Assembly (NCBI RefSeq): GCF_013204825.1
Contig: NZ_JABMKV010000002.1
Span: 186,001-250,000, forward strand
Direction of reading: 5' to 3'
Source: Pedobacter boryungensis
GTDB lineage: Bacteria; Bacteroidota; Bacteroidia; Sphingobacteriales; Sphingobacteriaceae
DNA length: 64,000 bases
The notes under the pieces were generated by a model, which was not told the origin of the DNA, searched no databases, and saw only the letters and a list, made by a program, of their open reading frames with translations. Position 1 is the first letter of the stretch. Every line of letters starts with the position of its first letter. Positions 9,049 through 16,818 of the stretch are shown here, piece by piece. The translations under genes were made by a program, and so were the position numbers.

Positions 9049-10545
9049 ATGCATCAAATCAAAATGCCCAAATTTTCTACTTTATTTTCCATCCTTTTCT
9101 TTTCGTGTTTTGTAGCCTCTGCTAATTTTGATTTTAATGCTAATTGTTTAAAAGCATATCAAAATGTTTTTGAGTTAAAGCTAGGTACGGCCAGACAATT
9201 AATTGCAGCTGAAAAGAAAATACACCCAAATAATTCAATAGTTCCGTTATTAGAAAATTATGTAGACTATTTCTATTTATTAACAACAGAAAACAAATCT
9301 GAATTTGAAAGGTTGGAAGCGAATAAAGAAGATCGCATAGATCAGATTAGCGACGACGATAAAAACTCTCCATATTATTTATATGCACAAGCACAAATTA
9401 ATTTACAATGGGCATTAATTAGAGGAAGATATGGGGCTTATTTTACAGCCGCTAGAGAAATAAATAAAGCGAATAATCAATTACAGGAGAACGCTAAAAA
9501 GTTTCCAGGATTTCATTTAAATGGGATTGGATTGGGTATTATTAATGCCGTTATGGGCGCATTACCTGATGGTGTTTTAAAAACAACACTTTCAACTTTT
9601 GGACTAAAAGGTAATTTACAAGCTGGGGTAAATATGTTAGATAAATTAGCAGAAAACCTTCCTAAATCCTCTTACGAACCTTTTTATGAAGAAACGGTTT
9701 TTAATTATGCATATGTACTATCTGATGTTGCGCATAGTCCATTAGCCTATACAAAAACGATGAAATATACCGCGAGGATTGCCGATAGCAGTCTATTAAA
9801 AGCTTATTTACAAGCCTATGTTTGTGCAAGAAATGGACATAATGATGAAGCAATAAATATATTAGTAGATAAACCTACTGGAGCAGTATATCAATCATTC
9901 CCATACTTAGATTATTTAATGGGAATTGCTAAGTTGAACAAATTGGATTATTCTGCGGCAGCTTATTTTGAAAGATATTTACAAACAAACAAAGGAGTAA
10001 ATTATATCAAAGATACTAATCTACACCTTGGCTGGATCAGTTTATTAAAAGGAGATTCAAGTGGGTTTTCGGCCTTGATGACTAGAATTAAAAATAGCGG
10101 ATATACTTATCACGAAAGAGATAAACAAGCGCTTAATGAAGCAAACGGACCAATTCCAAATATTGATTTGCTTAAAGCAAGGTTATTATTTGATGGTGGC
10201 TATTTAACTAAAGCTTTAACAGCTTTGACAGATAACAAAGTTGAAGATTTTGCATCTGCAAAGGATAAAACAGAATATTATTATCGTTTAGGTAGAATTA
10301 ATGATAGTTTAGAAAGAGATGATGCTGCATTATCAAATTACCAAAATGCCATCAATATAGGTAAAAGCCTAAAGTATTATTACGCCGCAAAAGCTGCGGT
10401 ACAAATGGGTAAAATTTACGAAAAAAAGAAAAACTTGGCCAAAGCTAAATCTAGTTTTAATATAGCCATAAACATGAAGGGTCATGAAGATGAAAATAGT
10501 ATTGAAACAGAAGCCAAACAAGGATTAAAAAGAATAGGCGGCTAA
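9049..10545 (+). CDS. Exported tetratricopeptide-repeat protein
   Basis: A 498-residue protein with a cleavable signal peptide (FSTLFSILFFSCFVASA; mature end near NFDFN). The body is almost entirely helical, with TPR-like repeats clearest at residues about 400-490 (KTEYYYRLGRINDSLERDDAALSNY, then AAKAAVQMGKIYEKKKNLAKA). The central part, with GLGIINAVMGALPDG, resembles uncharacterised exported Bacteroidota TPR proteins. It may instead start at the ATG at 9064 (MPKFST), which gives a more typical signal peptide. It probably works in the periplasm as a protein-interaction scaffold; the partner is unknown. It is convergent with, and overlaps by 4 bp, the KAS III gene. Confidence 0.75.
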   Translation: MHQIKMPKFSTLFSILFFSCFVASANFDFNANCLKAYQNVFELKLGTARQLIAAEKKIHPNNSIVPLLENYVDYFYLLTTENKSEFERLEANKEDRIDQISDDDKNSPYYLYAQAQINLQWALIRGRYGAYFTAAREINKANNQLQENAKKFPGFHLNGIGLGIINAVMGALPDGVLKTTLSTFGLKGNLQAGVNMLDKLAENLPKSSYEPFYEETVFNYAYVLSDVAHSPLAYTKTMKYTARIADSSLLKAYLQAYVCARNGHNDEAINILVDKPTGAVYQSFPYLDYLMGIAKLNKLDYSAAAYFERYLQTNKGVNYIKDTNLHLGWISLLKGDSSGFSALMTRIKNSGYTYHERDKQALNEANGPIPNIDLLKARLLFDGGYLTKALTALTDNKVEDFASAKDKTEYYYRLGRINDSLERDDAALSNYQNAINIGKSLKYYYAAKAAVQMGKIYEKKKNLAKAKSSFNIAINMKGHEDENSIETEAKQGLKRIGG

Positions 10546-11621
10546 AATTTATAGACTACTGCATTAATGTGCATGCCAGCACCAACCGATGCAAAGATGG
10601 CATATTCTCCCTTTTCAATTTTATAGCCTTCAACTTTGTTATTCAAAACCAAATCAATTAGTGTAGGAATAGTGGCCACAGAACTATTACCTAGCCAGGA
10701 AATGGTCATAGGAACTAATTTTTCTGGAACAGAGTCTAAATCATACAGCTTAAATAATCGTTTCATTATAGCATTATCCATTTTTCCATTAGCTTGATGA
10801 ATAAATACAGTTTTTATTTTTTCAAGTGGAACTCCAGATTTATCAATGGCCTTTTTTACAACTTGAGGGACATTGATAACTGCGAACTCGTATAGTTTAC
10901 GGCCATTCATTTTCAAATAGGTATTCCCATTTATTTCATCAGGATTATTACTGCTGCCCATGGTTAAAAGAGAGGCATAACTTGAAAATGTTTGACTTTT
11001 GTGAGCGATTATACCAGTAGGTTCTTCAGATTCTTTTGCTTCAAATATGACAGCGCCAGCACCGTCAGAAAAAATCATGCTATCTCTATCGTGTGGATCA
11101 ATAATCCTAGAGAGCGTTTCTGAGCCAATTACCATTACTTTTTTGGCATCGCCACTTCTAATTAAATAATCGGCCTGAATAACACCTTGAACCCAACCAG
11201 GACAACCAAAAATGATATCGTAAGCAACACAGTCGGGATTTTCTATCTCTAATTGCTGCTTTACTTTTGCTGCTAAGGCAGGCAATATATCCATGCGATT
11301 TGAACCCAATTTTACATCACCAAAGTTATGGCAAAAAATAATTTGATCTAAAGTTTCCTTATCAACCTGACTATCTTCAAGTGCTTTTTTTGCTGCCAAA
11401 GTAGCAATATCACTATTTAGCAAATCAGAGCAGACATAACGGCGCTCAACTATTTCGGTAATTTCACTAAACTTATTTATGATTTCGATATTTTCTTTGT
11501 CTAGCTTAACGCCGTTGTCAAAAAACGAAGAGTCAAGAAAATGATCTCCAGAGATGATGTTTTCGGGTATATAACTCCCAGTTCCAGTAATAACTGAATA
11601 AATTTTGTTTTCGTTGCCCAT
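10542..11621 (-). CDS. 3-oxoacyl-ACP synthase III family protein (KAS III-like)
   Basis: A 359-residue thiolase-fold condensing enzyme. The KAS III triad is visible: Cys140 in FGCPGWVQG, His275 in HQANGKMDNA and Asn311 in LGNSSVATIP, so it should be active. Its length and divergent N-terminus (GTGSYIPEN...FFDNGVKL) place it in the KAS III-like family rather than with housekeeping FabH of about 330 residues. It probably condenses an acyl-CoA starter with malonyl-ACP or makes a specialised lipid or polyketide precursor. No other fatty-acid or polyketide gene is adjacent, so the pathway is unknown. It is monocistronic, with an inverted repeat just upstream of the start. Confidence 0.85.
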   Translation of the reverse strand: MGNENKIYSVITGTGSYIPENIISGDHFLDSSFFDNGVKLDKENIEIINKFSEITEIVERRYVCSDLLNSDIATLAAKKALEDSQVDKETLDQIIFCHNFGDVKLGSNRMDILPALAAKVKQQLEIENPDCVAYDIIFGCPGWVQGVIQADYLIRSGDAKKVMVIGSETLSRIIDPHDRDSMIFSDGAGAVIFEAKESEEPTGIIAHKSQTFSSYASLLTMGSSNNPDEINGNTYLKMNGRKLYEFAVINVPQVVKKAIDKSGVPLEKIKTVFIHQANGKMDNAIMKRLFKLYDLDSVPEKLVPMTISWLGNSSVATIPTLIDLVLNNKVEGYKIEKGEYAIFASVGAGMHINAVVYKF

Positions 11622-11630
11622 TCTGTACCG

Positions 11631-11654
11631 TATACTAATTTGGTATCTAGTATA
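11631..11654. promoter_or_regulatory. Inverted repeat TATACTA-N10-TAGTATA upstream of the KAS III gene
   Basis: Two 7-bp arms (11631-11637 and 11648-11654) are perfectly complementary. They lie 10-33 nt upstream of the minus-strand ATG at 11621, where a regulator would block transcription. No regulator gene is adjacent. It could be an operator, or simply A+T-rich symmetry. Confidence 0.35.
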
Positions 11655-11687
11655 AAAATATTATATTTTAATTGAAATTAAAAATTT

Positions 11688-12332
11688 TTAAGAAAAATCA
11701 TCAATTAAAAATACAAATAATTCTTTTGGGCCATGAGCACCAAGTACTAAAGTCTTTTCAATATCTGCAGTTCTGCTTGGACCAGTAATATTACTTACCA
11801 TTGAAGGAATTTGATTTCCGTATTTATTTTTTAGGAGTTGAAAAGCATCTTTCAGATCTAAAACCAACTGCCCGGTTCTGGCAATAACAATATGATGATG
11901 AGGAAATATACTTAATCTTCGTCCAGCAGCATTCTGATTGCTTACCATTACAGAACCATTACGAGCGATTAGTGCTTCGCAAAGAGTGATACCAACTTCA
12001 GCTTGTTCAAAATCTTTATCTGTTTGATAAAAGGGAAATTCATAACTTGCCAACAAGGCTTGCAGCTCTGGCTCCCAGCAATAAATTTTTCTCCAGTTAA
12101 ATTTATCGGCCAATTCGAGAATATTCTCTATAAAATCCACACCATTTTCACAGAAAATAAAATTACCAGCAACAGCCGTTAATTGTTCTGCAAATAAAAT
12201 TTCTAGCTCTTCAGTATTTGTTTTATAAAGTTGACTTTCTTCTAAATTAGGATAAGGATTATCTCGCTTTTCGAGCAAGGCCTTTCTAATTTTTTTAAGC
12301 ATAAGTTCTTTAGAAGAAATGTTCTCTTTCAT
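11688..12332 (-). CDS. LUD-domain protein (LutC/YkgG-like)
   Basis: A 214-residue protein of the LUD (lactate utilisation) family. Features are the N-terminal helix KELMLKKIRKALLEK, the core AEVGITLCEALIARNGSVMVS, and the C-terminal NITGPSRTADIEKTLVLGAHGPKEL. The GPSRTADIE motif is the family hallmark. In LutABC operons LutC belongs to a lactate-oxidation complex, but no LutA or LutB is nearby, so this is an orphan. Its neighbours rsfS and ftsH suggest a conserved Bacteroidota position rather than lactate metabolism. It has its own promoter with both boxes well placed (12343-12374). Specific function unknown. Confidence 0.85.
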   Translation of the reverse strand: MKENISSKELMLKKIRKALLEKRDNPYPNLEESQLYKTNTEELEILFAEQLTAVAGNFIFCENGVDFIENILELADKFNWRKIYCWEPELQALLASYEFPFYQTDKDFEQAEVGITLCEALIARNGSVMVSNQNAAGRRLSIFPHHHIVIARTGQLVLDLKDAFQLLKNKYGNQIPSMVSNITGPSRTADIEKTLVLGAHGPKELFVFLIDDFS

Positions 12333-12342
12333 AGTTGATGAT

Positions 12343-12374
12343 CAAAATTACTTATCCTAGCGCATATAAGCAAA
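12343..12374 (-). promoter_or_regulatory. Promoter of the LUD-domain gene
   Basis: On the minus strand, TTTG (12374-12371), exactly 20 nt, then TAATTTTG (12350-12343), matching the Bacteroidota -33/-7 promoter. The -7 box ends 10 nt before the ATG at 12332. The -33 box overlaps the terminator of ftsH. Confidence 0.75.
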
Positions 12375-12406
12375 GAAGCAACCTTAATTGTTAAGATTGC
12401 TTCTTT
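12372..12406 (-). terminator. Hairpin between ftsH and the LUD gene
   Basis: A 16-bp stem with one mismatch (12372-12387 with 12391-12406) and a 3-nt loop, 22 nt downstream of the ftsH stop. It lacks a long T tract on the minus strand, so termination may be partial and allow read-through into the LUD gene. Confidence 0.65.
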
Positions 12407-12428
12407 AAATTGTTTCTTATAAAGAAAA

Positions 12429-14534
12429 TTATTTACTTTCTTCTTCTGCATGAGCAGATGGAGTAGTTGGATCAGTAGTTGATTCAACACCATCGTGAAT
12501 TAAGCCCTGTGCAGCAGGTGTTTGATCGCCCGTACCGTTTACAAATTCATCGTAAGTAGTTCTGTTATCAAACGGACGTTTACCTAATATTTCTTCTAAA
12601 TCGGCTTGGAATAAAATTTCCTTTTCAATCAGTTTCTGAGCTAATTTTTCTAAGCCTTCGCGTTTATCAGTTAGTAACTGTTTAGTTTTTACGTAAACAT
12701 CAGCAATTAAAGCTCTAACTTCATTATCAATCATTTCTGACGTTTTCTCAGAATAAGGTTTGTTAAAATTATATTCATTTTGTGGGTCATGGAAAGACAC
12801 GTTACCAATGGTACTGTTCATTCCATAGATAGTTACCATTGCATATGATAATTTAGTGATACGCTCTAAATCATTTTGTGCACCAGTGGAGATTTTTCCA
12901 AAAACGATATCCTCAGCCACTCTACCGCCCATTGTCATACACATACCATCAGTTAATTGTTCTGTAGTGTATAAAAATTGTTCTTTTGGTAAGTATTGTG
13001 CATAACCTAAAGCAGCAACGCCACGAGGAACAATAGAAACTTTAACCAATGGATCAGCATGTTCTAAAAACCATCCCGCAATTGCGTGACCAGCTTCGTG
13101 ATAAGCAACAATTTTTTTCTCTTCTGGAGAAATGATCTTATTTTTCTTCTCCAATCCACCAATTACACGGTCAATTGCATCTTGGAAATCTTGCATATCG
13201 ACAGTTTCTTTATTGCGACGAGCAGCGATTAATGCCGCTTCATTACATACGTTGGCAATTTCTGCACCTGCAAAACCTGGGGTTTGTGCAGATAATTTTT
13301 TAGCGTCAACTTCTTCGGCAGTTTTAATTGGTTTCAAGTGAACTTTAAAAATCTGCTCACGGCCAATTAAATCAGGTTTATCAATAGAAATTTGTCTGTC
13401 AAATCTTCCTGGACGCATCAAAGCTGAGTCTAAAACATCTGGTCTATTTGTTGCCGCTAAAATGATAATTCCAGAATCTGTTCCGAAACCATCCATTTCT
13501 ACCAACAATTGATTTAAGGTATTTTCACGCTCGTCATTACCGCCCATCATGCTGTTTTTTCCGCGAGCACGTCCAATCGCATCAACCTCATCAATAAAAA
13601 TGATACAAGGTGCTTTATCCTTTGCTTGTTTAAACAAATCACGTACACGAGAAGCACCCACACCCACAAACATTTCCACAAAATCGGATCCTGATAAAGA
13701 GAAAAATGGAACTTGAGCTTCACCAGCAACAGCTTTTGCTAATAATGTTTTACCAGTCCCTGGAGAACCAACTAATAGAGCGCCCTTTGGAATTTTACCC
13801 CCTAAATTTGTGTATTTTTTAGGGTTTTTAAGGAAATCTACAATTTCCATAACCTCTTGCTTCGCTTCTTCTAAGCCAGCAACATCATTAAATGTAATAC
13901 TAACCTGGCTTTCTTTATCAAATAAAGTAGCTTTAGATTTCCCAATATTGAAGATCTGGCCACCGCCACCTCCTCCTCCGCCGCCCATACGACGCATCAT
14001 GAAAATCCAAAGGCCAACGATAAGCAATAAAGGCAAAATGATGTTAATGAAAACACCCGACCAAGCATTTGATTTAGATACTACAGTAGGTGTAATAATA
14101 ACACTTCCTGCTGGCAAATTGGCTTGCGATTTCTCCAATTGCTTAGCGATATCATCTAAGGTACTTGCATTAAAATATACCAATGGTCCATTTCCAGAAG
14201 TATTGAATGCGTTTTGGGAAATATACTTTTTATATTTTGGATCTGTTTTTCTGTCTGCTTTAATAAAAACTTCTGCCCTCGCGATATCATCCACTTTATA
14301 GGAAACTACTTTTTCTACGTCACCAGATAATAACATATCTTTCTCGAAAGTAGGATAATTTACCTCTTTAATTGTTTCGGAGTTAAACATAAAGTTTACT
14401 ACTAACAGTCCGATGATTATTGCTGCATAAACCCAAAAAATATTAAATTTAGATCCTTTTTGAGGTTTCTTAGGGATATTTGGAAGGCGTTTAATTTGTT
14501 TCGGTTTGGTATCTTTATTTTGATTTTCTTTCAT
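12429..14534 (-). CDS. ftsH: ATP-dependent zinc metalloprotease FtsH
   Basis: A 701-residue membrane-anchored AAA+ protease that degrades misassembled membrane proteins and short-lived regulators. Order: membrane helix at about 33-50, periplasmic domain, second helix at about 160-180, a run of nine glycines after RRM, Walker A GSPGTGKT (about 256), Walker [12 protein letters not shown], second region of homology [19 protein letters not shown], and zinc site HEAGH near 480. The N-terminal cytoplasmic tail is unusually basic and proline-rich ([20 protein letters not shown]), and the C-terminal tail is acidic and Thr/Ala-rich. It is 28 bp downstream of rsfS, in one operon. It is probably essential, as in many bacteria. 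Confidence 0.97.
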   Translation of the reverse strand: MKENQNKDTKPKQIKRLPNIPKKPQKGSKFNIFWVYAAIIIGLLVVNFMFNSETIKEVNYPTFEKDMLLSGDVEKVVSYKVDDIARAEVFIKADRKTDPKYKKYISQNAFNTSGNGPLVYFNASTLDDIAKQLEKSQANLPAGSVIITPTVVSKSNAWSGVFINIILPLLLIVGLWIFMMRRMGGGGGGGGGQIFNIGKSKATLFDKESQVSITFNDVAGLEEAKQEVMEIVDFLKNPKKYTNLGGKIPKGALLVGSPGTGKTLLAKAVAGEAQVPFFSLSGSDFVEMFVGVGASRVRDLFKQAKDKAPCIIFIDEVDAIGRARGKNSMMGGNDERENTLNQLLVEMDGFGTDSGIIILAATNRPDVLDSALMRPGRFDRQISIDKPDLIGREQIFKVHLKPIKTAEEVDAKKLSAQTPGFAGAEIANVCNEAALIAARRNKETVDMQDFQDAIDRVIGGLEKKNKIISPEEKKIVAYHEAGHAIAGWFLEHADPLVKVSIVPRGVAALGYAQYLPKEQFLYTTEQLTDGMCMTMGGRVAEDIVFGKISTGAQNDLERITKLSYAMVTIYGMNSTIGNVSFHDPQNEYNFNKPYSEKTSEMIDNEVRALIADVYVKTKQLLTDKREGLEKLAQKLIEKEILFQADLEEILGKRPFDNRTTYDEFVNGTGDQTPAAQGLIHDGVESTTDPTTPSAHAEEESK

Positions 14535-14562
14535 GTTAATTCAAATGTGTGTAAATAATTGC

Positions 14563-14937
14563 TTAAGCACTCTTGAAAGATGTACTTTCTGCATCGCCCC
14601 ATAGATCTTCTATACCATAAAAATCGCGTTTCTCTGTTTTAAAAATGTGAACTACGATATCAAAGTAATCTAAAACAATCCATTCGGCATTTTCTAAACC
14701 CTCTTTATGCCAAGGGTTTGTTTTGGTTAATTTATAAATTTCATCTTCAACACTATCAGCAATAGCTTTTACTTGAGTTGAAGAATCTGCATTGCAAACA
14801 ATAAAATAGTCAGAAACGGAACTGTTTAGTTCTCTCAAGTCTAAACGAACAATATCATTTCCCTTTTTTTCTTGAATGCCATGTACAGCTATTTCTGAGA
14901 GGTATGTAGAAAGGTTTGCGGTTTTCTTTTTTACCAT
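14563..14937 (-). CDS. rsfS: Ribosome silencing factor RsfS
   Basis: A 124-residue protein of the RsfS/Iojap family, which binds L14 on the large ribosomal subunit and blocks 30S joining in slow growth. The hallmark segments DYFIVCNADSSTQVKAIADSVEDE, PWHKEGLENAEWIVLDY and DIVVHIFKTEKRDFYGIEDLWGDAE are all intact. The length is normal. It is the first gene of a minus-strand operon with ftsH and is divergent from birA, with overlapping promoter regions between 14938 and 14980. A minus-strand TATATTTG box (14964-14971) lies 26 nt from the ATG. Confidence 0.95.
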   Translation of the reverse strand: MVKKKTANLSTYLSEIAVHGIQEKKGNDIVRLDLRELNSSVSDYFIVCNADSSTQVKAIADSVEDEIYKLTKTNPWHKEGLENAEWIVLDYFDIVVHIFKTEKRDFYGIEDLWGDAESTSFKSA

Positions 14938-14947
14938 TAAAAATTTT

Positions 14948-14955
14948 TAATTTTG
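14948..14955 (+). promoter_or_regulatory. -7 promoter box TAATTTTG of birA
   Basis: Exact TAnnTTTG match. It overlaps the most upstream in-frame TTG codon (14953), so translation must begin downstream of it. This supports the start at 14980. Confidence 0.55.
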
Positions 14956-14979
14956 ATTATCAACAAATATAATCAACAC

Positions 14980-15756
14980 TTGCAAAATAACACTTTTTCA
15001 ACACTATTTGTTGGTCAAAATCGCATCAAATTATTGGCGGTCGATTCAACCAATAATTTTTTAAAGAACTTGGTGTCAAAATCCGAGCCATTACCAGAAG
15101 GTACTGTAATTATGGCAGATGATCAGTTTGCTGGACGAGGGCAACAAGAAAACACTTGGCATGCTGAACCAGGAAAAAATTTGACTATCAGTATTTTATT
15201 AAAACCAAAATTTTTGTCATTAGATAAACAGTTTTTGTTAAATATGGCTATTAGTATTGCTATTAATAAAGCTTTAACATTTTATGTAGCAAATGGAATT
15301 AGCATAAAATGGCCAAATGATATTTATTATTTTGATAAAAAACTTGGTGGTGTTTTAATAGAAAATTCCGTGACTGGCAACACGATTAAAACTGCTGTAA
15401 TAGGTATAGGATTAAACATTAATCAGCAAGAATTTTCCGAAGAGTTAAAGAGTAAAGCAACATCGTTACATCAAATTTTACAACAAGATGTTAATTTAGA
15501 TGAGCTATTAGTGGAGATTTGTAGTCAAATAGAGAGCTTATACTTATTATTAAAAGCAGGTAACTATACATTTTTAAGGAAAACCTACGTTGAGAAGCTA
15601 TACAAGTTTGAGAAACCTTCCATATACAGACAAAATGGCGAGCTTTTTGAAGGGACAATTAAAGGAGTAACAGATTTAGGCTTATTAAATGTTGAGCAAA
15701 ACGGAAAAATAAAAGAATATAATTTTAAAGAAATAGAATTTTTAAATCACACATAA
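14980..15756 (+). CDS. birA: Biotin--[acetyl-CoA-carboxylase] ligase
   Basis: A 258-residue biotin protein ligase that makes biotinyl-5'-AMP and transfers biotin to the carboxyl carrier protein. Family motifs: VDSTNNFLK, the biotinyl-AMP loop GRGQQENTWHAEPGKNLTIS, KWPNDIYYFDKKLGGVLIE and GIGLNIN. It has no N-terminal winged helix, so it is a monofunctional ligase (group I), not a repressor. There is no ATG. A TTG at 14953 lies inside the -7 box, so I place the start at the TTG at 14980 (MQNNTFSTLFVGQN). Its stop overlaps the DsbD-alpha-like gene by one base. Confidence 0.93.
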   Translation: MQNNTFSTLFVGQNRIKLLAVDSTNNFLKNLVSKSEPLPEGTVIMADDQFAGRGQQENTWHAEPGKNLTISILLKPKFLSLDKQFLLNMAISIAINKALTFYVANGISIKWPNDIYYFDKKLGGVLIENSVTGNTIKTAVIGIGLNINQQEFSEELKSKATSLHQILQQDVNLDELLVEICSQIESLYLLLKAGNYTFLRKTYVEKLYKFEKPSIYRQNGELFEGTIKGVTDLGLLNVEQNGKIKEYNFKEIEFLNHT

Positions 15757-16205
15757 TGAAAAGAATAATTTTAATTTTAACACTAGTATTTTTTACAACT
15801 GTTGGTGCTTTTGCACAATTAGAAAACCCAGTGAGTTGGGCATATTACGGTAAAAAAATCAGCAGTACCGAAGCGGTTGTATACATAAAAGCTACAATTG
15901 AAGACGATTGGCATATTTATTCTCAGAATATAAAACCCGGCGGTCCAAACAAAACTATTTTTACTTTCACTCCATCAAAAGATTTTTCATTAAGTGGAAA
16001 AACAACAGAGCCAAAACCAATTAGCAAATATGAAAAAGTATTTAAAATGGATGTGTTATATTTTGAGAACGAAGTAGTTTTTCAACAAAAAATAAAATTA
16101 AAGAAGGGCGCTACAGTTGTAAAAGGAAAAGTAGAGTTTATGGTGTGTAACGATAAGCAATGTCTACCCCCTAACGAGGTTACGTTTAGTATTCCTGTTA
16201 AGTAA
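15756..16205 (+). CDS. Stand-alone DsbD alpha-domain-like protein
   Basis: A 149-residue exported protein with a signal peptide (RIILILTLVFFTTVGAFA; mature from QLENPVSW). It is an immunoglobulin-like fold as in the N-terminal periplasmic domain of DsbD, with the redox cysteine pair C131-C136 in VCNDKQCLPP. In DsbD this domain passes electrons from the membrane domain to periplasmic partners. Here it is a separate gene, and the DsbD at 16819 lacks an equivalent domain, so the two probably work together (inference). It begins on the last base of birA (TAATG). A terminator follows, then a frameshifted paralogue. Confidence 0.8.
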   Translation: MKRIILILTLVFFTTVGAFAQLENPVSWAYYGKKISSTEAVVYIKATIEDDWHIYSQNIKPGGPNKTIFTFTPSKDFSLSGKTTEPKPISKYEKVFKMDVLYFENEVVFQQKIKLKKGATVVKGKVEFMVCNDKQCLPPNEVTFSIPVK

Positions 16206-16224
16206 TTTTATCATATCAAACAAG

Positions 16225-16258
16225 AAGCCTTTTGACGATGTTAAAGGGCTTTTTGTTT
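16225..16258 (+). terminator. Terminator after the DsbD-alpha-like gene
   Basis: AAGCCTTTTGAC (16225-16236) pairs with GTTAAAGGGCTT (16240-16251) with one G-T wobble and one mismatch, followed by TTTGTTTTTT. It lies 19 nt after the stop. Confidence 0.75.
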
Positions 16259-16275
16259 TTTACAAAACCTATAAG

Positions 16276-16718
16276 ATGAAAAAAAATGTTTTTTTATTCG
16301 TTCTCATGATTTTGAATTTTACTGCATTTGCACAATTAGAAAAACCGATTAAATGGTCATATTTTGCAAAAAAAGTAAACAAAACAGAGGCAATCCTTTA
16401 TATAAAAGCAAAACTAGATGGGAAATGGCATGTTTACTCCCAAAGCGTAAAATCGGATGCAATGAGGTTAAAATTAGCTATGTATCGTCAAAAGATTTTG
16501 AGCTGATAGGTAAAACGATTGAGCCGAAACCGATTAAGAAATATGATAAAACGGTAAAGATGGATTTAGCGTATTTTGAGAAAGAAGTTGTTTTTCAGCA
16601 GAAGATAAAGCTGAATAAAGCAACGGCTCTTATTAAAGTAAAAATAGAATTTATGGTTTGTAATGACATAAGTTGCTTACCAGCAGATGAAATAACACTT
16701 AGCATTCCTCTAAAATAA
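16276..16718 (+). pseudogene. Frameshifted second copy of the DsbD alpha-domain gene
   Basis: This is a tandem paralogue of the preceding gene. The N-terminal frame (16276-16506) gives a signal peptide and QLEKPIKWSYFAKKVNKTEA, and the rest of the fold continues in another frame to 16718, including the redox pair VCNDISCLPADE. The switch falls at about 16460, near the GTAAAATCGGATGCAATGAG stretch. Loss of a single base relative to the intact paralogue explains it. Both halves remain well conserved, so the event is recent or is a sequencing error. No slippery heptamer is evident to suggest programmed frameshifting. As read, the product would be a 76-residue truncated protein without cysteines. 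Confidence 0.8.
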
Positions 16719-16818
16719 ATTAATAGAGATATTGTAATTGTTCTGCAATGTAAATAGCGGTACGTCCATATTCTCCATCTTTAATGAAAAGATTTCTTAA
16801 TTTCACGACTTTTAAATA

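Noticed and set aside
13810..14301. Plus-strand open frame with a polyproline run
   Set aside because: It is antisense to ftsH; the prolines are the complement of the FtsH glycine run.
16440..16480. Programmed frameshifting in the second DsbD-alpha gene
   Set aside because: I see no slippery heptamer or downstream structure, and the intact paralogue needs no shift.
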